From the NCBI GenBank assembly GCA_002221725.1, contig NJFT01000106.1, positions 1 to 64,000 on the forward strand: DNA of 64,000 nt, written 5' to 3'. The position numbers and the translations under genes are program-made. Below, one piece after another: positions 46,147 to 57,297 of this stretch. This DNA is from Scedosporium boydii. Lineage: Eukaryota > Ascomycota > Sordariomycetes > Microascales > Microascaceae. The notes under the pieces are model-generated. The model saw only the letters and a program-made list of their open reading frames with translations. It was not told where the DNA came from and searched no databases. The stretch's first letter is position 1, and every line of letters begins with the position of its first letter.

Positions 46147-47021
46147 GAGGGAGTAAGCTGTTGGGGGGGGGGGGGGTTGTGTTGCTGGTGTGTGGCTATG
46201 AGGAAATGAGCAAAAGTTGATTAGATCTAGAGGCGTTTTTCTGCACTTTTCTTGGGTTAGGACAGCATATCATCGTTCTAAATATATGAACTTTTGATGA
46301 CCAGTTACAGCACGAGGCCTTGGGAGACGTAGCTCCCCCAGGCCGGGGACTCTTTAGGCTCATGACCCACTCATCGATGGGCGGCCCGTGTACGTTTGCC
46401 TGTTTTTGTTCCAGCTAAAAGTATCATCGACCTTCAGGCTCCCGCCCTACACATGACATGGTATAATATAAGGTGTATGATCAATATCTTTCGTCACAAT
46501 TTCCACGGCTTCATATCGGGCAAGTCCGGGCCGGGGGAACGATATCGCGGATCTCGGCTGGAAGTGGAAGGTTCGTCTGGAACGCATCTTCCGTTCGATG
46601 GAGGAGGTTTGTGTGTTATGCGTTATATACGAAAATTTGGCTCTGGATTCTCACCGTCTCATGGAAGCTCGAGTGGTCGAGCGGTGACGCAATGCTTATA
46701 AACTACTTCCGCAAGGTGCCAGCGTAGAACCCGGCAAGTATTTGGAAGTATGGAGGGTAAGAACTAGATCCACCTTCTTCTTCACAGCCTTACTGGCGTC
46801 TTCCGACTAAAACCGAGATAACAACTCTTCCTCCCTAAAAAGGAGACGAGATGAAAATCTAGGGAGGATATGATCAGTAAAAAGAGGATTCATTGCGTTA
46901 GTAGAAGCAATGCCGTGCCAAAACCATACGCCTCGAGACCCCAAAGTCTCTTGCATAGTCCGCGTCAGTGACAGGGAATATTTGGCTGTGGCTTCAGCTT
47001 TACGCTCTTCTTCCTTACAAC
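46147..47021. other. Intergenic between COG3 and the NTPase-nuclease gene
   Basis: Convergent 3' flanks. A G14 tract lies at 46163-46176, just after the COG3 stop. No gene is seen. A short GTGGTCGAGCGGTGA stretch near 46672 looks like a tRNA box but has no cloverleaf. Confidence 0.5.
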
Positions 47022-50000
47022 TCACGTATTCCTCCGGGCTTTCTTCTTAGACCTAGGGGAAGGTCGACTTTCGGAGCCCGACGTTTCATCTGACTCTTCC
47101 CCCACCTTTTGGCCTGCGCGTCGCCCGTCTCTTGGGATTCTTCTTTTAAGTTTATGCTTTCTCTCTTTGATGGTAGCTTCTAGAGTGCCGAAGCTTGCAC
47201 CCCAGACTTCTCCTGCTACCGTCCTATCGAGAACGCAGAAGAAATGATTCTCAGATATCCTATGAGAGTTCTTTTCGAGCCATTGGTCAATCTTGTCTTG
47301 CTTTATTATGCTCCCAGTGCAGATGAGGATCAGCAAGAACGGAGTATCGGTCCAGTTCGCGAGTTCTTGCGATCGTACACCCTCAGCATCTCGGTGCCAG
47401 TTTGGTGCAATTAAAGTCTCCATGGCTTCCTCCAGTTTCAATCGACCGGTCTTAATCTATCTACCGTGTTAGAGCAATGCTATTCGACAACCCCGCTACG
47501 GAAGAGTGAAACTAATCAGTTACGCCCATACGTACCTGTGCTGCGACAATAACTCTATCGGCCTCATTTCTCGAGGAGCAGCCAGCATGGATCAGACCCT
47601 GCCGCCCTAATTGGCTCGACTCAAGCACAAGTAGCAGGTCAGGCCCGGCATTCGTATTGGGAAATAGGAACCTGGACGTTGAAGATTGACGTTCGGTGCG
47701 GTAACGGCGCATCCAGTCCCATACGGTGTCAGGCATTTGATACTCGTATTCAACGGGCGACTGAGGGAGCACCAAATCTTCCATGCGGATGATCGACTTC
47801 AATTCTATGCCTTGTATTTGCCGGGAGCTCGGTGCCTTGGCCTTTCCGAGGAGCTTAAGTAGGGCCTGCCGGCGGTTCTGCTTATCTGGGGATTCACCTT
47901 CGAGATTATGACGCAATAAACGATCGAAGGTCTACAAATCAATGTCATTAGTTCCTTCTCCAGAAATCTCGGAGACAAGCAAAGCACGAAGACGTAATTT
48001 CCAGGGCGTCTCACAGTCGCTATAAACCACTCGGCAGCTTTCCCGAACATTGCTTGGATCTCATGGTCGTCCTGCGTATGGATGAGCCATTGCAGCATCA
48101 GGCGATCGTATTCCTCCCCTCCTTCTGTGCGTAGGTAACTCATGACTGCATGCACCGCCACTGGCTCGGCCAACACATAGTGAACGGTGCTCGTGTCCAA
48201 CCGCTCAACCAAGGCAAAGCCGTAAGTAACCAGTTGCGCGTAGCTTTCGTCTAGGAAAACCGTCGGCCTGTTCATCGTCTCTGCTCGAATTGCGGCTCGG
48301 AATAAATCTTGGACCAGTTCCATCTTGTGCGCATCTTTCATTCGGCGGATTTGGCGCTTCAGGGCGTCAATGGCTTCTTGATATGTCTTGTTGCTTGCCT
48401 TTTCAATTATACTGCGGATAGTAGTCATAGGTGTCTCCATGGATAGGTCATCTCCAGCTAGGAATAGCAGCTCTTCGATATAACTGGTTGACCACCGATA
48501 GCGCCCACGGTGGCGTCTGCTGTTTTCTGCCACGAGTTGCCGGATATAAAGGCATTTGAGGTGCTGGTGCAAACTCTTAAACAACCCCATAGAATCAGTT
48601 TCCGACTGTGCTACATCCTTTGATTCGTTCGAAATCATGTGCAGTATGTGGCTGGTTGTAGTTTCGCCATAATTAGCCAGAAGTTGGAGAGTCTGTAACG
48701 TCAAGGGATCCAGGCCTGTAGATTCAGTGAGACATTCAGACCTTGTAAATTGGGATGAAAGCACGGCATCCGCGAAAGATGCGTCATCTAGGTTCAACAG
48801 GGTTTCCAAAGTCTTGGGTAGGTCTCGACATCGTGGCATATCCATTTGCTTGTCTACGCCAAGGCTGGTAATTCGGTATAGCAAGTGGATGAGCCCTGAT
48901 AGTGGAGCGACTTCCATCGGGGCCCAAAGCCATGTATTAGCTTTCAAGTATGCCAGATCGAACTTCAAATTTCGAAGCTTGAGAGGTCCACCACTTCGGC
49001 TTAGCAGTGGCAGAAGATGAGGAATGGATCCGCTCAGTGACTGATGAGCAGCGGAAGTTTCATCAACGATCCCAGTGAGATGTTGTTGATAAAGTTGCCG
49101 AAAGTGATCATCGGAAGAAATGAGTGGGAAGATATCGTGAACAAGATAGTCTTGCCACCTCCGCACCGGAGGATTCCTCTCATCGAAAACTTCAGAGAGA
49201 AAAGACTCAATAGCTTCTTTCATTTCCTTGACATTTAATGCTGTCCCAGCCAGTATCAATGTTGGTTCGAAGCGTAGGATGTTATCTCCCGGATGCCAAG
49301 ATTGGTCAGAGGCTACGACTTCTGACTTCTCATCGTTACTTTCCACGGGCGATCCCCTGTCGGTAGACAATGAACACTCAGCGAAGGCCAGTGCATAGTA
49401 AGACAGCAGGGCCGTATACCAATGATGCAGCATCAACGATGCCTTCTGGTTGTCCAAGGTTATCTGCGATTCGTCCAAACAGAAATACAAAGAACCATCG
49501 TAAAACGGGGAATCCTTGAGTTTCAGGAGTTTAAGACACTTCTGAACGGCTTCTCCTGGAGTGCCAACAGTCGGGGGAACCATGGGATCAAAGGACAAGT
49601 ATCTCGGAGATACTACCCTAAACAGCCTAAGCATGGCATCAAAAGAGTCAAACAAATCGCAGGATACCTGCAACCACAACCACTCGGTTGGCGTCGCCTG
49701 GGGCCGCTGGCAGAGGAATTCATAAAAAAGGACAATTCGAGCGACGATTAGTGGTTCGAACAGATTGACAGCGCCTCCAACTTTGTCCCAATCCAGATCA
49801 GGGTGATCCTTGAAGAGGGTGTATGTATCTCTCGACACGAAGCACCTCTGCGGCCCTAAGAGGTTGCTACTCCATTGCCCTGACAGTTTTACAGGTTCCA
49901 CATTGTGTGGTTGCATATAAAAGCCCCACCGTCTCTGGAGGAGCTCGAATATTTGACGAGTCTTTCCGGTACCAGCAGCTGAGAACAACATATGCACTGC

Positions 50001-50819
50001 ACGGGTAACGACCCCTTCCTCATCAGAGTCGTAGATCCGGTCACTCCAGAGCCGAGATAAGAAGGCAGAGTTCGCCGTGGTTCCAGGCGTGCATCGTAGG
50101 TTTGGCATCCGCGAGAGAGCCTCGTTAAGAAGGGCTTGAGCGAGACGAGGCCATGTTTTCTCCAGCCACACCATAAGGCCGAACTCCAATGGATAAAGCT
50201 CGTAGCGTTCCGAAGTGCTCATCCCCGAGAATTTTCCTAGCACTGTACATCAATAGGCAAACCTTATTCTAGAACGGGAGGGGGTAAATAGGGCACAAAA
50301 AGGGCAAGGCGTGATGAACAAACCTGCGTCGAGATGACTCAAGTCTTCCCTGTACATTGGAATTACAGTGTTGAGTAGGCTTTTAGAGCAGTAGTCCAAT
50401 TCCGCCATTGGCCATGCGCGCAAGAAACTTTCGAAATCGTCAACGCTACGACTGACTCCTAGGCTGACAAGCTTGAGGGAAGTGCGACGTGTAAATGTCT
50501 CCCAGAATCGGCTCGAGTTATTGCTTGACAGGGTTGTACATAGCATCATGAAATCATCAGGTCTTGTCCCCAGCATCTCCCACAACAGTGCCCGCAAGTC
50601 GAAGATCGAGGTAAGTGATGAATATTTTCCTTGAAAGGCCGTAGCAGCGTGCAGACGTCCATGGTAAAACTCTCGATCGTTGAGGAGATAGGGTAGAAGA
50701 TCGCAAGGGCTATTCGGAACATGGTACGGGGTCAACTGACAGGCTTTCATACGTATCAGATAACGACTGCGGAAATATTTGAAGCACCGCGCTTCATATG
50801 AATCTTCTAGACTATTCAT
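47022..50819 (-). CDS. P-loop NTPase / PD-(D/E)xK nuclease-like protein (CR-effector-like architecture)
   Basis: Four exons are read: 50819..50324, 50242..48015, 47931..47536 and 47456..47022, giving 1184 residues. Splice pairs are GTTTGT...TACAG, GTGAGA...TGTAG (branch GAACTAATG) and GTACGT...ATAG (branch CTCTAACAC). Frames close at each junction. Residues 1-165 are a helical region I do not recognise. A Walker A motif, SAAGTGKT, lies at about 253-260 and a Walker B candidate, LYFCLDES, at about 417-424 (D422, E423). A long helical region follows. Near the C-terminus GPDLLLV (D1006) and VIVAAQIK (Q1040, K1042) form a spaced D...QxK pair like that of PD-(D/E)xK nucleases. The last residues are basic (SPRSKKKARRNT), a possible nuclear localisation signal. 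NTPase plus C-terminal nuclease is the architecture reported for Crinkler-RHS-type effectors of eukaryotes. No signal peptide is seen, so secretion is not supported. Alternatives are a STAND-like or unknown NTPase. Third codon positions look more mixed than in the neighbouring housekeeping genes. Confidence 0.75.
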
Positions 50820-51092
50820 AATAGTAGATAAGAGAGATCAATGTCTAGAGCAGGGAGACCCGTAGACAAGTCATCAATGCTCTCAAGGTAGAAGTGAGGG
50901 GGGGAAGTTCCTTTCTAAGCGGCCGAAAATAGCAAAGTCCGGTAAGGCCGAAATTCAACCGGACGATACGGCGGGTTTTGCTCCGCGGCATTGGTGATTT
51001 CGGGCTATTCCATTGTCTAGATAGAGACCTCATCTTGTCCAACCTCCCATGACTCTCGTCACACAGGACTACCAATACGATCCTCTCGGGTT

Positions 51093-52185
51093 TCAGGCCC
51101 CCAACGCAGACTTGTTTTCCTCCGCCCACTCCCTAAACGTCTTGGGCGGTCTCCCCGTCAAAGTAAGCACGGCGTCATTCGTTCTATTCTCCGAGCCATT
51201 CTTGATCGCCGTCTCCATGGCGCTGAGGACGGCGGCGTACTCCTCCCGAATGTCGAATTCCTGGAACCGGAGCTGCATCTCCTCGACCGAGAGGTCTTTG
51301 TGAACCACAGGCTTCTGGAGAAGGTCGGAAAGAATCGAAGCCACCTATTGATTAATTTTAGCCACAGATGCCCCTCTCTCACAAGAAAAAAAAAAAAAAA
51401 AAAAAAGAAGAAGGAAAAAGATTATATGAAGACATTAACATGGAGAGTGAGTGATGAAAGGAGAGACCTACGTCGCCGTAGGTAATTGACTCTGGACCGA
51501 GAATCAAAAAGTCATTGTTGGGCGGCTCTGCAGCCGTGAGGAGCTGCGCTGCGCTTGCTGCGATGTCATCGGCGGCGACGAACGGGATGCGCCCTTGTCC
51601 GGTAGCTGAGTAGACAAAGGTACCTTCGGGCGAGGACTCGAAGCGGGCTTTATGAGATACAAAGTTGTCTTTCGATGTTGTCAGTATGCGTCTACTTCGT
51701 CAGGCTCCACAGAACTGCCAGGGACTCTACATACCCATGAACCAAGTCGGCCTCAAAACAGCCCACTCCACTTCACGAGCCTCCCCAAGCTGATCCAAAT
51801 ACTCATGAATCAGACCCGTGAGAATAGGATCGCCCTTTGCGATGCTCGTAGCGCTCAGAAGTACGAATCGACGCACCCCCTTCGATCTCAAGAGATCTAT
51901 AAACGACTTCATAGCCGCGACCATGTCCAGGGACGGCGGCGCAATCAGGTACACACCCCGTAGCCCACCCGAGGATGCGGCTAGAGGATGGGAGAATGCA
52001 TTGGAGTACGTCGAGTCGTCGAACCAGTCGAATTTGACGTGGTTATTGTTGGGAGAGGAGGCGTCGGAGCGGGAGGCGATGAGGACCTTGTTTCCCATCG
52101 ATTGGAGAATGGAGGCGAGACGGCTGCCGACGGTGCCAGTGCCGCCTACAAGGAGGAATGGGGCGTCTGATGATGGAGTAGCCAT
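51093..52185 (-). CDS. NmrA/EasG-like NAD(P)-binding protein
   Basis: A Rossmann-fold protein of the NmrA-like atypical short-chain dehydrogenase group. Three exons are read: 52185..51735, 51668..51472 and 51344..51093, giving 299 residues. Junctions are phase 1 (GTATGT...AAAG) and phase 0 (GTAGGT...AATAG). The dinucleotide-binding motif LLVGGTGTVGSRLA is at residues 11-24. Conserved blocks are VKFDWFDDSTYSNAF, GVYLIAPPSLDMVAAMKSFI, KGVRRFVLLSATSIAKGD and VEWAVLRPTWFMDNF, where the last two residues are created by splicing. This pattern matches proteins often annotated as EasG-like (ergot alkaloid), but no other secondary-metabolism gene is present, so an ergot role is not supported. Intron 2 (127 nt) contains a T21 tract on the coding strand. 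It lies 273 bp upstream of the NTPase-nuclease gene on the same strand. Confidence 0.85.
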
Positions 52186-55100
52186 GTCTATTGTTCTCCT
52201 CTGTGTACTGAAATATATAAAAAAGAGAAAGATGTAATTGCACGGTCATGAAAGACTAGAGCCTATATGTCGGTGCGATCGATTATATATGATCTTGTTT
52301 CCTGGATCCGCACGACGCCCGTAGAGAGGTTCTCATCACACGACGACCTGCTTCCCTCCGGAGTTAAAGTGAGGAGTCGGCTCCATATTTTCCTCAGCAG
52401 AATCGATGAGAAAATAGTAGAAATCCTTCGAATGATTCTTATCTCCATCAACTAACACGCCATGTTGGAATAAAGGAACAGGCTGTGATGCGTGTGAGAG
52501 GCACAGAGGTGGAGGTGTTCCTGTTCCTCATGTCCCTCATGTCCCTCATGTTGCTTATGGCCGGGCCGTTAACGCCGATGACTTCATTGTTAGAAAGTCC
52601 ACTGATTTGTAAGTCAACTCGAGAATTGCTCCGGCTTTGCACCTCAATCGTCCCGCTTTCTCATCGGACACGGGGGCAGTTTATCAGCACTGAACAGAGC
52701 CGGAGCCGAAGCAGTCGGGCAAAGCATTTCCTCTTTTACAAAGCCAGGACTGATGGAACCGAACAGCCCAATTATCGAAAACAAAAGTCGTCCAAGGCCT
52801 GCGCTTGTCTGGAAAGGGGCTGGCATTAGAATAAGCATTTCCCTACCCTTCATAGTTCAGGCTGGCGTCTACGTTCGTGCTAGTGAAGTTGGGGTCGTTT
52901 TGTTTCATAATTTGTGCTGCCTCGAGTGTTCAGCTTGTTGAGGAGTCGATGTTGCATGCTCCTTTCCACGAACGAAAGGGGTGGTGGCTTTCGATGGCTT
53001 CAACCTTTAACCTTTCCAAGCCAAGCACAGTTCATCTCGATATTCATCGCGGGAGATTAAGAATGTCATTTATTCGGTCAACCCCGGCTCCAGGGTCCAA
53101 TCTCGTATCAGGCCCATCCTGGCAGACTGACGAGTGCAGTTGAGGTCGGTGAGGTCATCTGCAGATTTGCAGGGCCATCGGCGATGGATCTGTGAACCAG
53201 CCAACCGGAATGGGGCAAGGGTTGGGGGAAGGACTTGTATTGGCGGTGGCTAATTAAAGCAACGTCAATCAATCCAACCTTCTCCGGGAATGGCGATTGA
53301 CAGTAACATTGGGGACTGACCGGGTTGTTCGCAATATTATAGGTACAAAATAGGGACAGGCCGAAAGCTGAGGGTTTAGTGGACACTAACTGGAGTGATC
53401 CTAGCCTCAGTGCAGCTTGCAAGAAGCACGAGGAGAGCAAATTTTGCCGTTTGTCAATATTAAGAGGAATCAGGAATCAACGCTACGAAGTGCCGGAAAC
53501 GTTCTTGTTGGGAAATTACTCACGGCTTCGAACTATTGCCTCGTAGGGGAAGAGCGACAGATTAAGGTTGGCGGTGGAGTCTGAGTGTTTTGGTAATACT
53601 TTACACTAGTGTACTTCGTCCTTGTAGAACTACCTACGAAGCAGGATCAATTGGTGTTGTTCCTGATGCCTCGAGAGCATCGCCATCATTTAGTCCATGC
53701 AGGTTTAACAGAATAATCAAGTTCGGTGGCGCTTCCTAACGCGTTTGCTAGACTCAGATGTGTACATAGTAGAATCCAAACAGCTTCGACGACTTCTGTC
53801 TTCATCTGCAAGACAAAAGGGATCGTCCTTCCCCTAGCCACGGCGGACGTGTTGTATATTCAAGGCGAGGCGAGCAACTAGCTTTCTCCAGTCTCAAAAT
53901 GGGCAATCGCAATGGTCAGCACTTGGCTTCGGCAGGGCGGGTGTCATCTCACGGGCGGGACAGCCCACGGCAGGAACGTCCGTCCTGTTGGAGTACGAGG
54001 TACGAAGGAATGTACGAATCAGACGAGGCATTTCACAAGTACCTTCGCATCCTGATCCTTCCACACCTGGTATGGGCGGGATCTTACATCACAGCAAAGA
54101 CAACTTCGAGTCCAATAAAAGAATAAAAGAAAAAATAAAGTGAAAATAAAATAAAAATAAGAATCAGATTTCGAGGGTTGGGATCGTAAAGCACATTAGT
54201 CAATGATGAAAAAGGACGACATCAAAAGTAAACCCGTCAGTGAAATGTGAGGTAAAGTTGACAATTGTACTGACCCGAATGGCAAACGACGGCAAACGGC
54301 ATCAAATGGGACAATGGACAATGGAGTGTCTCGTTCAAAGTGGAGCAGTGTACATAATCCTGGAGGTAGTGATAAGTACACATCTCAAACACGCAGGCAA
54401 CTTTGAATGGGCGACCTCCTTTTCTTGTTCCCCTTCAATCATCGCCTCGTCTCGCATGTCGTTACAGCGTCCCGTTTGCCACCTTTGATTGATCATTTCT
54501 ATTTTTATATTTATTCTCTTCTCTAACATCGAATCCTATCAATCAATTTCGATCTTCGTCATTCAAAGTATCTAGTGTTTGTCTTGCGCTATCTCCTCTA
54601 TTATGCTATTGTCCTTGCCCCAGCGAAAATCTCTCGCTCTCAATTGACTTTGCTCAATACATCGACATTTCTATATATCCGGGCGGATCTGATATCCTCA
54701 CCGAGACTCCTGCGCGCTTCAAACTCTAATTTGTCCCTAATTTTATATCCCTTCTGCGTCGCCTCTTTTACATCTCCAGTTCAACTGGTCAGCCACCATA
54801 TCCTCCCTCCTTGCTTTGCTGCATGCACTCTTGACTTGGCCTGCCTCCCGTCCCGCTCCGGCTGCAGGCTCTTCCGCCATACAGCGTCAACGACACAGCG
54901 GGAGTCCTCACACACGTTCGCCCTTGCAACCTCCTCGTACAAAGTACATTTTACACTCTTCCAACAAGCCAGTAACGAGGCAATATCCCGCCAAGTTCGA
55001 AGTACTGGATACGCGTACATATCCCCTGCATCTCCGCTTGCCTCCTCGGATCTTGTCCACGAGGATACCCCTGTTCATCCCATTCTCGGATCCTCTCGCA

Positions 55101-55593
55101 ACTCGCGGCAGCACGGGGAAACTTTTTTTTTGCCCTCTAACTTTTTTATCTCTTCTTTTTTTTTTTCCTGACCTGCTCCACGAGTCGCACGCGCCGGATA
55201 CACGCGACCTACAAATCTTGATTTGTTCTGCTTCTCGTGGCCAGCGCTCTTTCCTTTTTCATTGTCATCGACGCTGGCCCATCTTTCTACCGAGGATCTG
55301 GTGTGGCGACACTTCCTCCAGTCCGTGTTCATAAACTCCCTCCTACAAAGAAACCCCCCCGGGCTTTGCGCCAAGTCGATCCTTGTCTCGACCCAAACTG
55401 TCCCTTCATTTCATTGTTCATTCCCTACCTCCGCCACATTTTCTGCTCCGCTGGCACCATTCCTGTCCTCCGGAGAACCCCGCCAACACTCGCCAACCTC
55501 GCCTTGAGGCATCCCGCCAAGCCACCTCCCATTCCAATCCTTTCAGCCTCGTTATCGACAACGACACCCCATCCGCAAAACAAAGCGCCCACC
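52186..55593. other. 3.4-kb gap and long leader of the phosphatase gene
   Basis: The left part has a threefold CCCTCATGT repeat near 52526-52551 and mixed sequence with no gene. TACTTCGTA/GTACGAAG-related motifs lie at 53611-53640, 53992-54018, 54933-54948 and 54996-55008. From about 54400 the plus strand is pyrimidine-rich and probably contains the promoter and 5' UTR of the tyrosine phosphatase. Upstream short frames there do not look like genes. Confidence 0.5.
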
Positions 55594-57297
55594 ATGGATC
55601 GCATACCCCGCTTCCGTCGTCGCCCCAAGCACCCGACCGTCAACACCGACGCAAAATCCATCAACGTCACTCCCGCCGACCGCGACATGACCCCTCCTTC
55701 GCCCCCTGCGTCGTCTGCGCCCGCGCCCGCGCCAGTGGTACCCCTAACGACCACGACGATCACGGCTAACGCGACGACAATCAATACGCCCAAGACCGAA
55801 AAGTTCCTCAAGGTGGCAGGGCTCAAGGGCTTGCACCTGCGCAGCCCCCATAAGCGCCAGAGGTCTCCCTCGCCCGCCTGCTTACCTACGTCGCCGCCGC
55901 CGACCGTTGTGACTCATGATGTAGGGCGCGTGATGTCCCGCTCGCCCGAGGACAAGCGGGACAAGGTAAAGGAGAATAATAAGTCGAGGGCGAAAGAGGA
56001 TAAGAAGAATCAGATCCTACCGACGCCGCCGAGGCTCACCATCGAGAGTGGTGACGATACGCTGGTGGAAGAGGTGGAAGACACGTTTGAGACGAAGAGC
56101 AAGACGGAATCTGGGGACGAGATGAACGGGACGAAACCCGTGATACCCTTTTTCCTTACCTATTCCGAAATGGGTACGTCTACGTTGAGGATCTTGACCT
56201 ATTTTATTTTTCTCGGTACAGAGCTAACTCGGTGTTCTCCTCCAGATCTAGCAAACAAATTCCAAGACATCACCTGGAACGAGCGGAAACGCCTGGCCTC
56301 CGGCGGCTGCGTCCTCGAACACATCGACTCCCCCCGAGCGAGCCCCAACTCGTCGCAACCCGACCTCCGACGAATCGGCATGGACCGCTACTACAACATC
56401 AAGCCCTGGAGCCACAACCGCGTGAAACTACTCGTGGCCGAGGGCACCATCGACTACGTCAACGCCTCGCCCATTGTCCTCGAATCCCCCTCCGACCCTA
56501 GCCTGCCCCCGCTCCGCTACATCGCCATGCAGGGCCCGACGCTGCAGTCCATGGACTACGTCTGGCGCATGATCGCCGAGCAGCTAGGCACCACGGCTGT
56601 CATCGTCCAGCTGACCAATATGGTCGAGAATGGAAGCCAGAAGTGCTTTCCTTATTTCCCCGAATCCGACGCCGACGCCACGTGGAGGCTGAACGAGAGG
56701 GATGCTTGGCAGGATGGTTGGGCTGCTGATCTTAGTTTTGTCGAGTTTGAGACGTTGGCGGATGGCGATATCGAGGTGCGCAAGATGATATTGCACGTTG
56801 ATGGCGAGGAGGAGGAGCGCGTCGTTTGGCATCTGCTGTACACGCGATGGCCCGACTTTGGCGTTCCCGCTATTGAGCACCTAGATAGCTTCTTTGACCT
56901 CATGCGCCTCTCACGCCAGTACAACGCAATGGGCCGCACTAACGGCAGCACCGCCGACGGCGACAGCCCTCGGATCATCCACTGCAGCGCAGGCGTCGGC
57001 CGCACCGGCACCTTCATCGCCCTCGAACACCTCATGCGCGAGCTCGACGCCGGCTACCTCGCCAACTACGACGCCGCAGAGGCCACGTCCTCCTCGGAGC
57101 CCGACTTGATCTTCAAGGTTGTTGATCGGCTGCGCGAGCAGCGCAAGTCCATGGTGCAGGCGGAGATTCAGTTCCTGTTCATTTATAGGGTGCTGAGGAA
57201 GTTGTGGCTGGATAAGTATAGACGGGTTACGGGGGGCGAGTACGAATCCGAGCCGGCGCCTAAGAGGCTTGAGGTTTCGGATCCGTTTGTTGAGTGA
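55594..57297 (+). CDS. Classical protein tyrosine phosphatase
   Basis: A cysteine-based protein phosphatase acting on phosphotyrosine. Exons 55594..56173 and 56246..57297 join in phase 1 (GTACGT donor, GAGCTAACTC branch, TCCAG acceptor) for 543 residues. The frame is open far upstream but has no other ATG. The chosen ATG has CACCATGG context. Residues 1-190 are a disordered Pro/Ser/Thr-rich leader (MDRIPRFRRRPKHPTVN). The PTP domain spans about 195-525. It has an NxxKNRY-like block (MDRYYNIKPWSHNRVKL), YVNASPI, YIAMQGPTLQSMDYVWRMI, the WPD loop TRWPDFGVP (D397), and the P-loop HCSAGVGRTGT with catalytic C440 and the invariant Arg. A Q-loop-like block (RKSMVQAEIQFLFIYRVL) closes the domain. 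The 72-nt intron is a multiple of three without a stop, so retention would insert 24 residues. It resembles Pyp/Ptp1-type fungal phosphatases, but the pathway is not determined. Confidence 0.93.
   Translation: MDRIPRFRRRPKHPTVNTDAKSINVTPADRDMTPPSPPASSAPAPAPVVPLTTTTITANATTINTPKTEKFLKVAGLKGLHLRSPHKRQRSPSPACLPTSPPPTVVTHDVGRVMSRSPEDKRDKVKENNKSRAKEDKKNQILPTPPRLTIESGDDTLVEEVEDTFETKSKTESGDEMNGTKPVIPFFLTYSEMGTSTLRILTYFIFLGTELTRCSPPDLANKFQDITWNERKRLASGGCVLEHIDSPRASPNSSQPDLRRIGMDRYYNIKPWSHNRVKLLVAEGTIDYVNASPIVLESPSDPSLPPLRYIAMQGPTLQSMDYVWRMIAEQLGTTAVIVQLTNMVENGSQKCFPYFPESDADATWRLNERDAWQDGWAADLSFVEFETLADGDIEVRKMILHVDGEEEERVVWHLLYTRWPDFGVPAIEHLDSFFDLMRLSRQYNAMGRTNGSTADGDSPRIIHCSAGVGRTGTFIALEHLMRELDAGYLANYDAAEATSSSEPDLIFKVVDRLREQRKSMVQAEIQFLFIYRVLRKLWLDKYRRVTGGEYESEPAPKRLEVSDPFVE

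Noticed and set aside
46670..46700. tRNA-like box sequence GTGGTCGAGCGGTGA
   Set aside because: No matching acceptor stem, T arm or terminator nearby.
51093..52185. An ergot-alkaloid or other secondary-metabolite cluster around the NmrA/EasG-like gene
   Set aside because: No prenyltransferase, NRPS, PKS, P450 or other pathway gene lies nearby. The neighbours are unrelated.
54575..55334. Two overlapping plus-strand frames upstream of the phosphatase
   Set aside because: Located in a pyrimidine-rich leader. Composition is Ser/Pro/Leu as produced by CT-rich DNA, so they are more likely 5' UTR or promoter.
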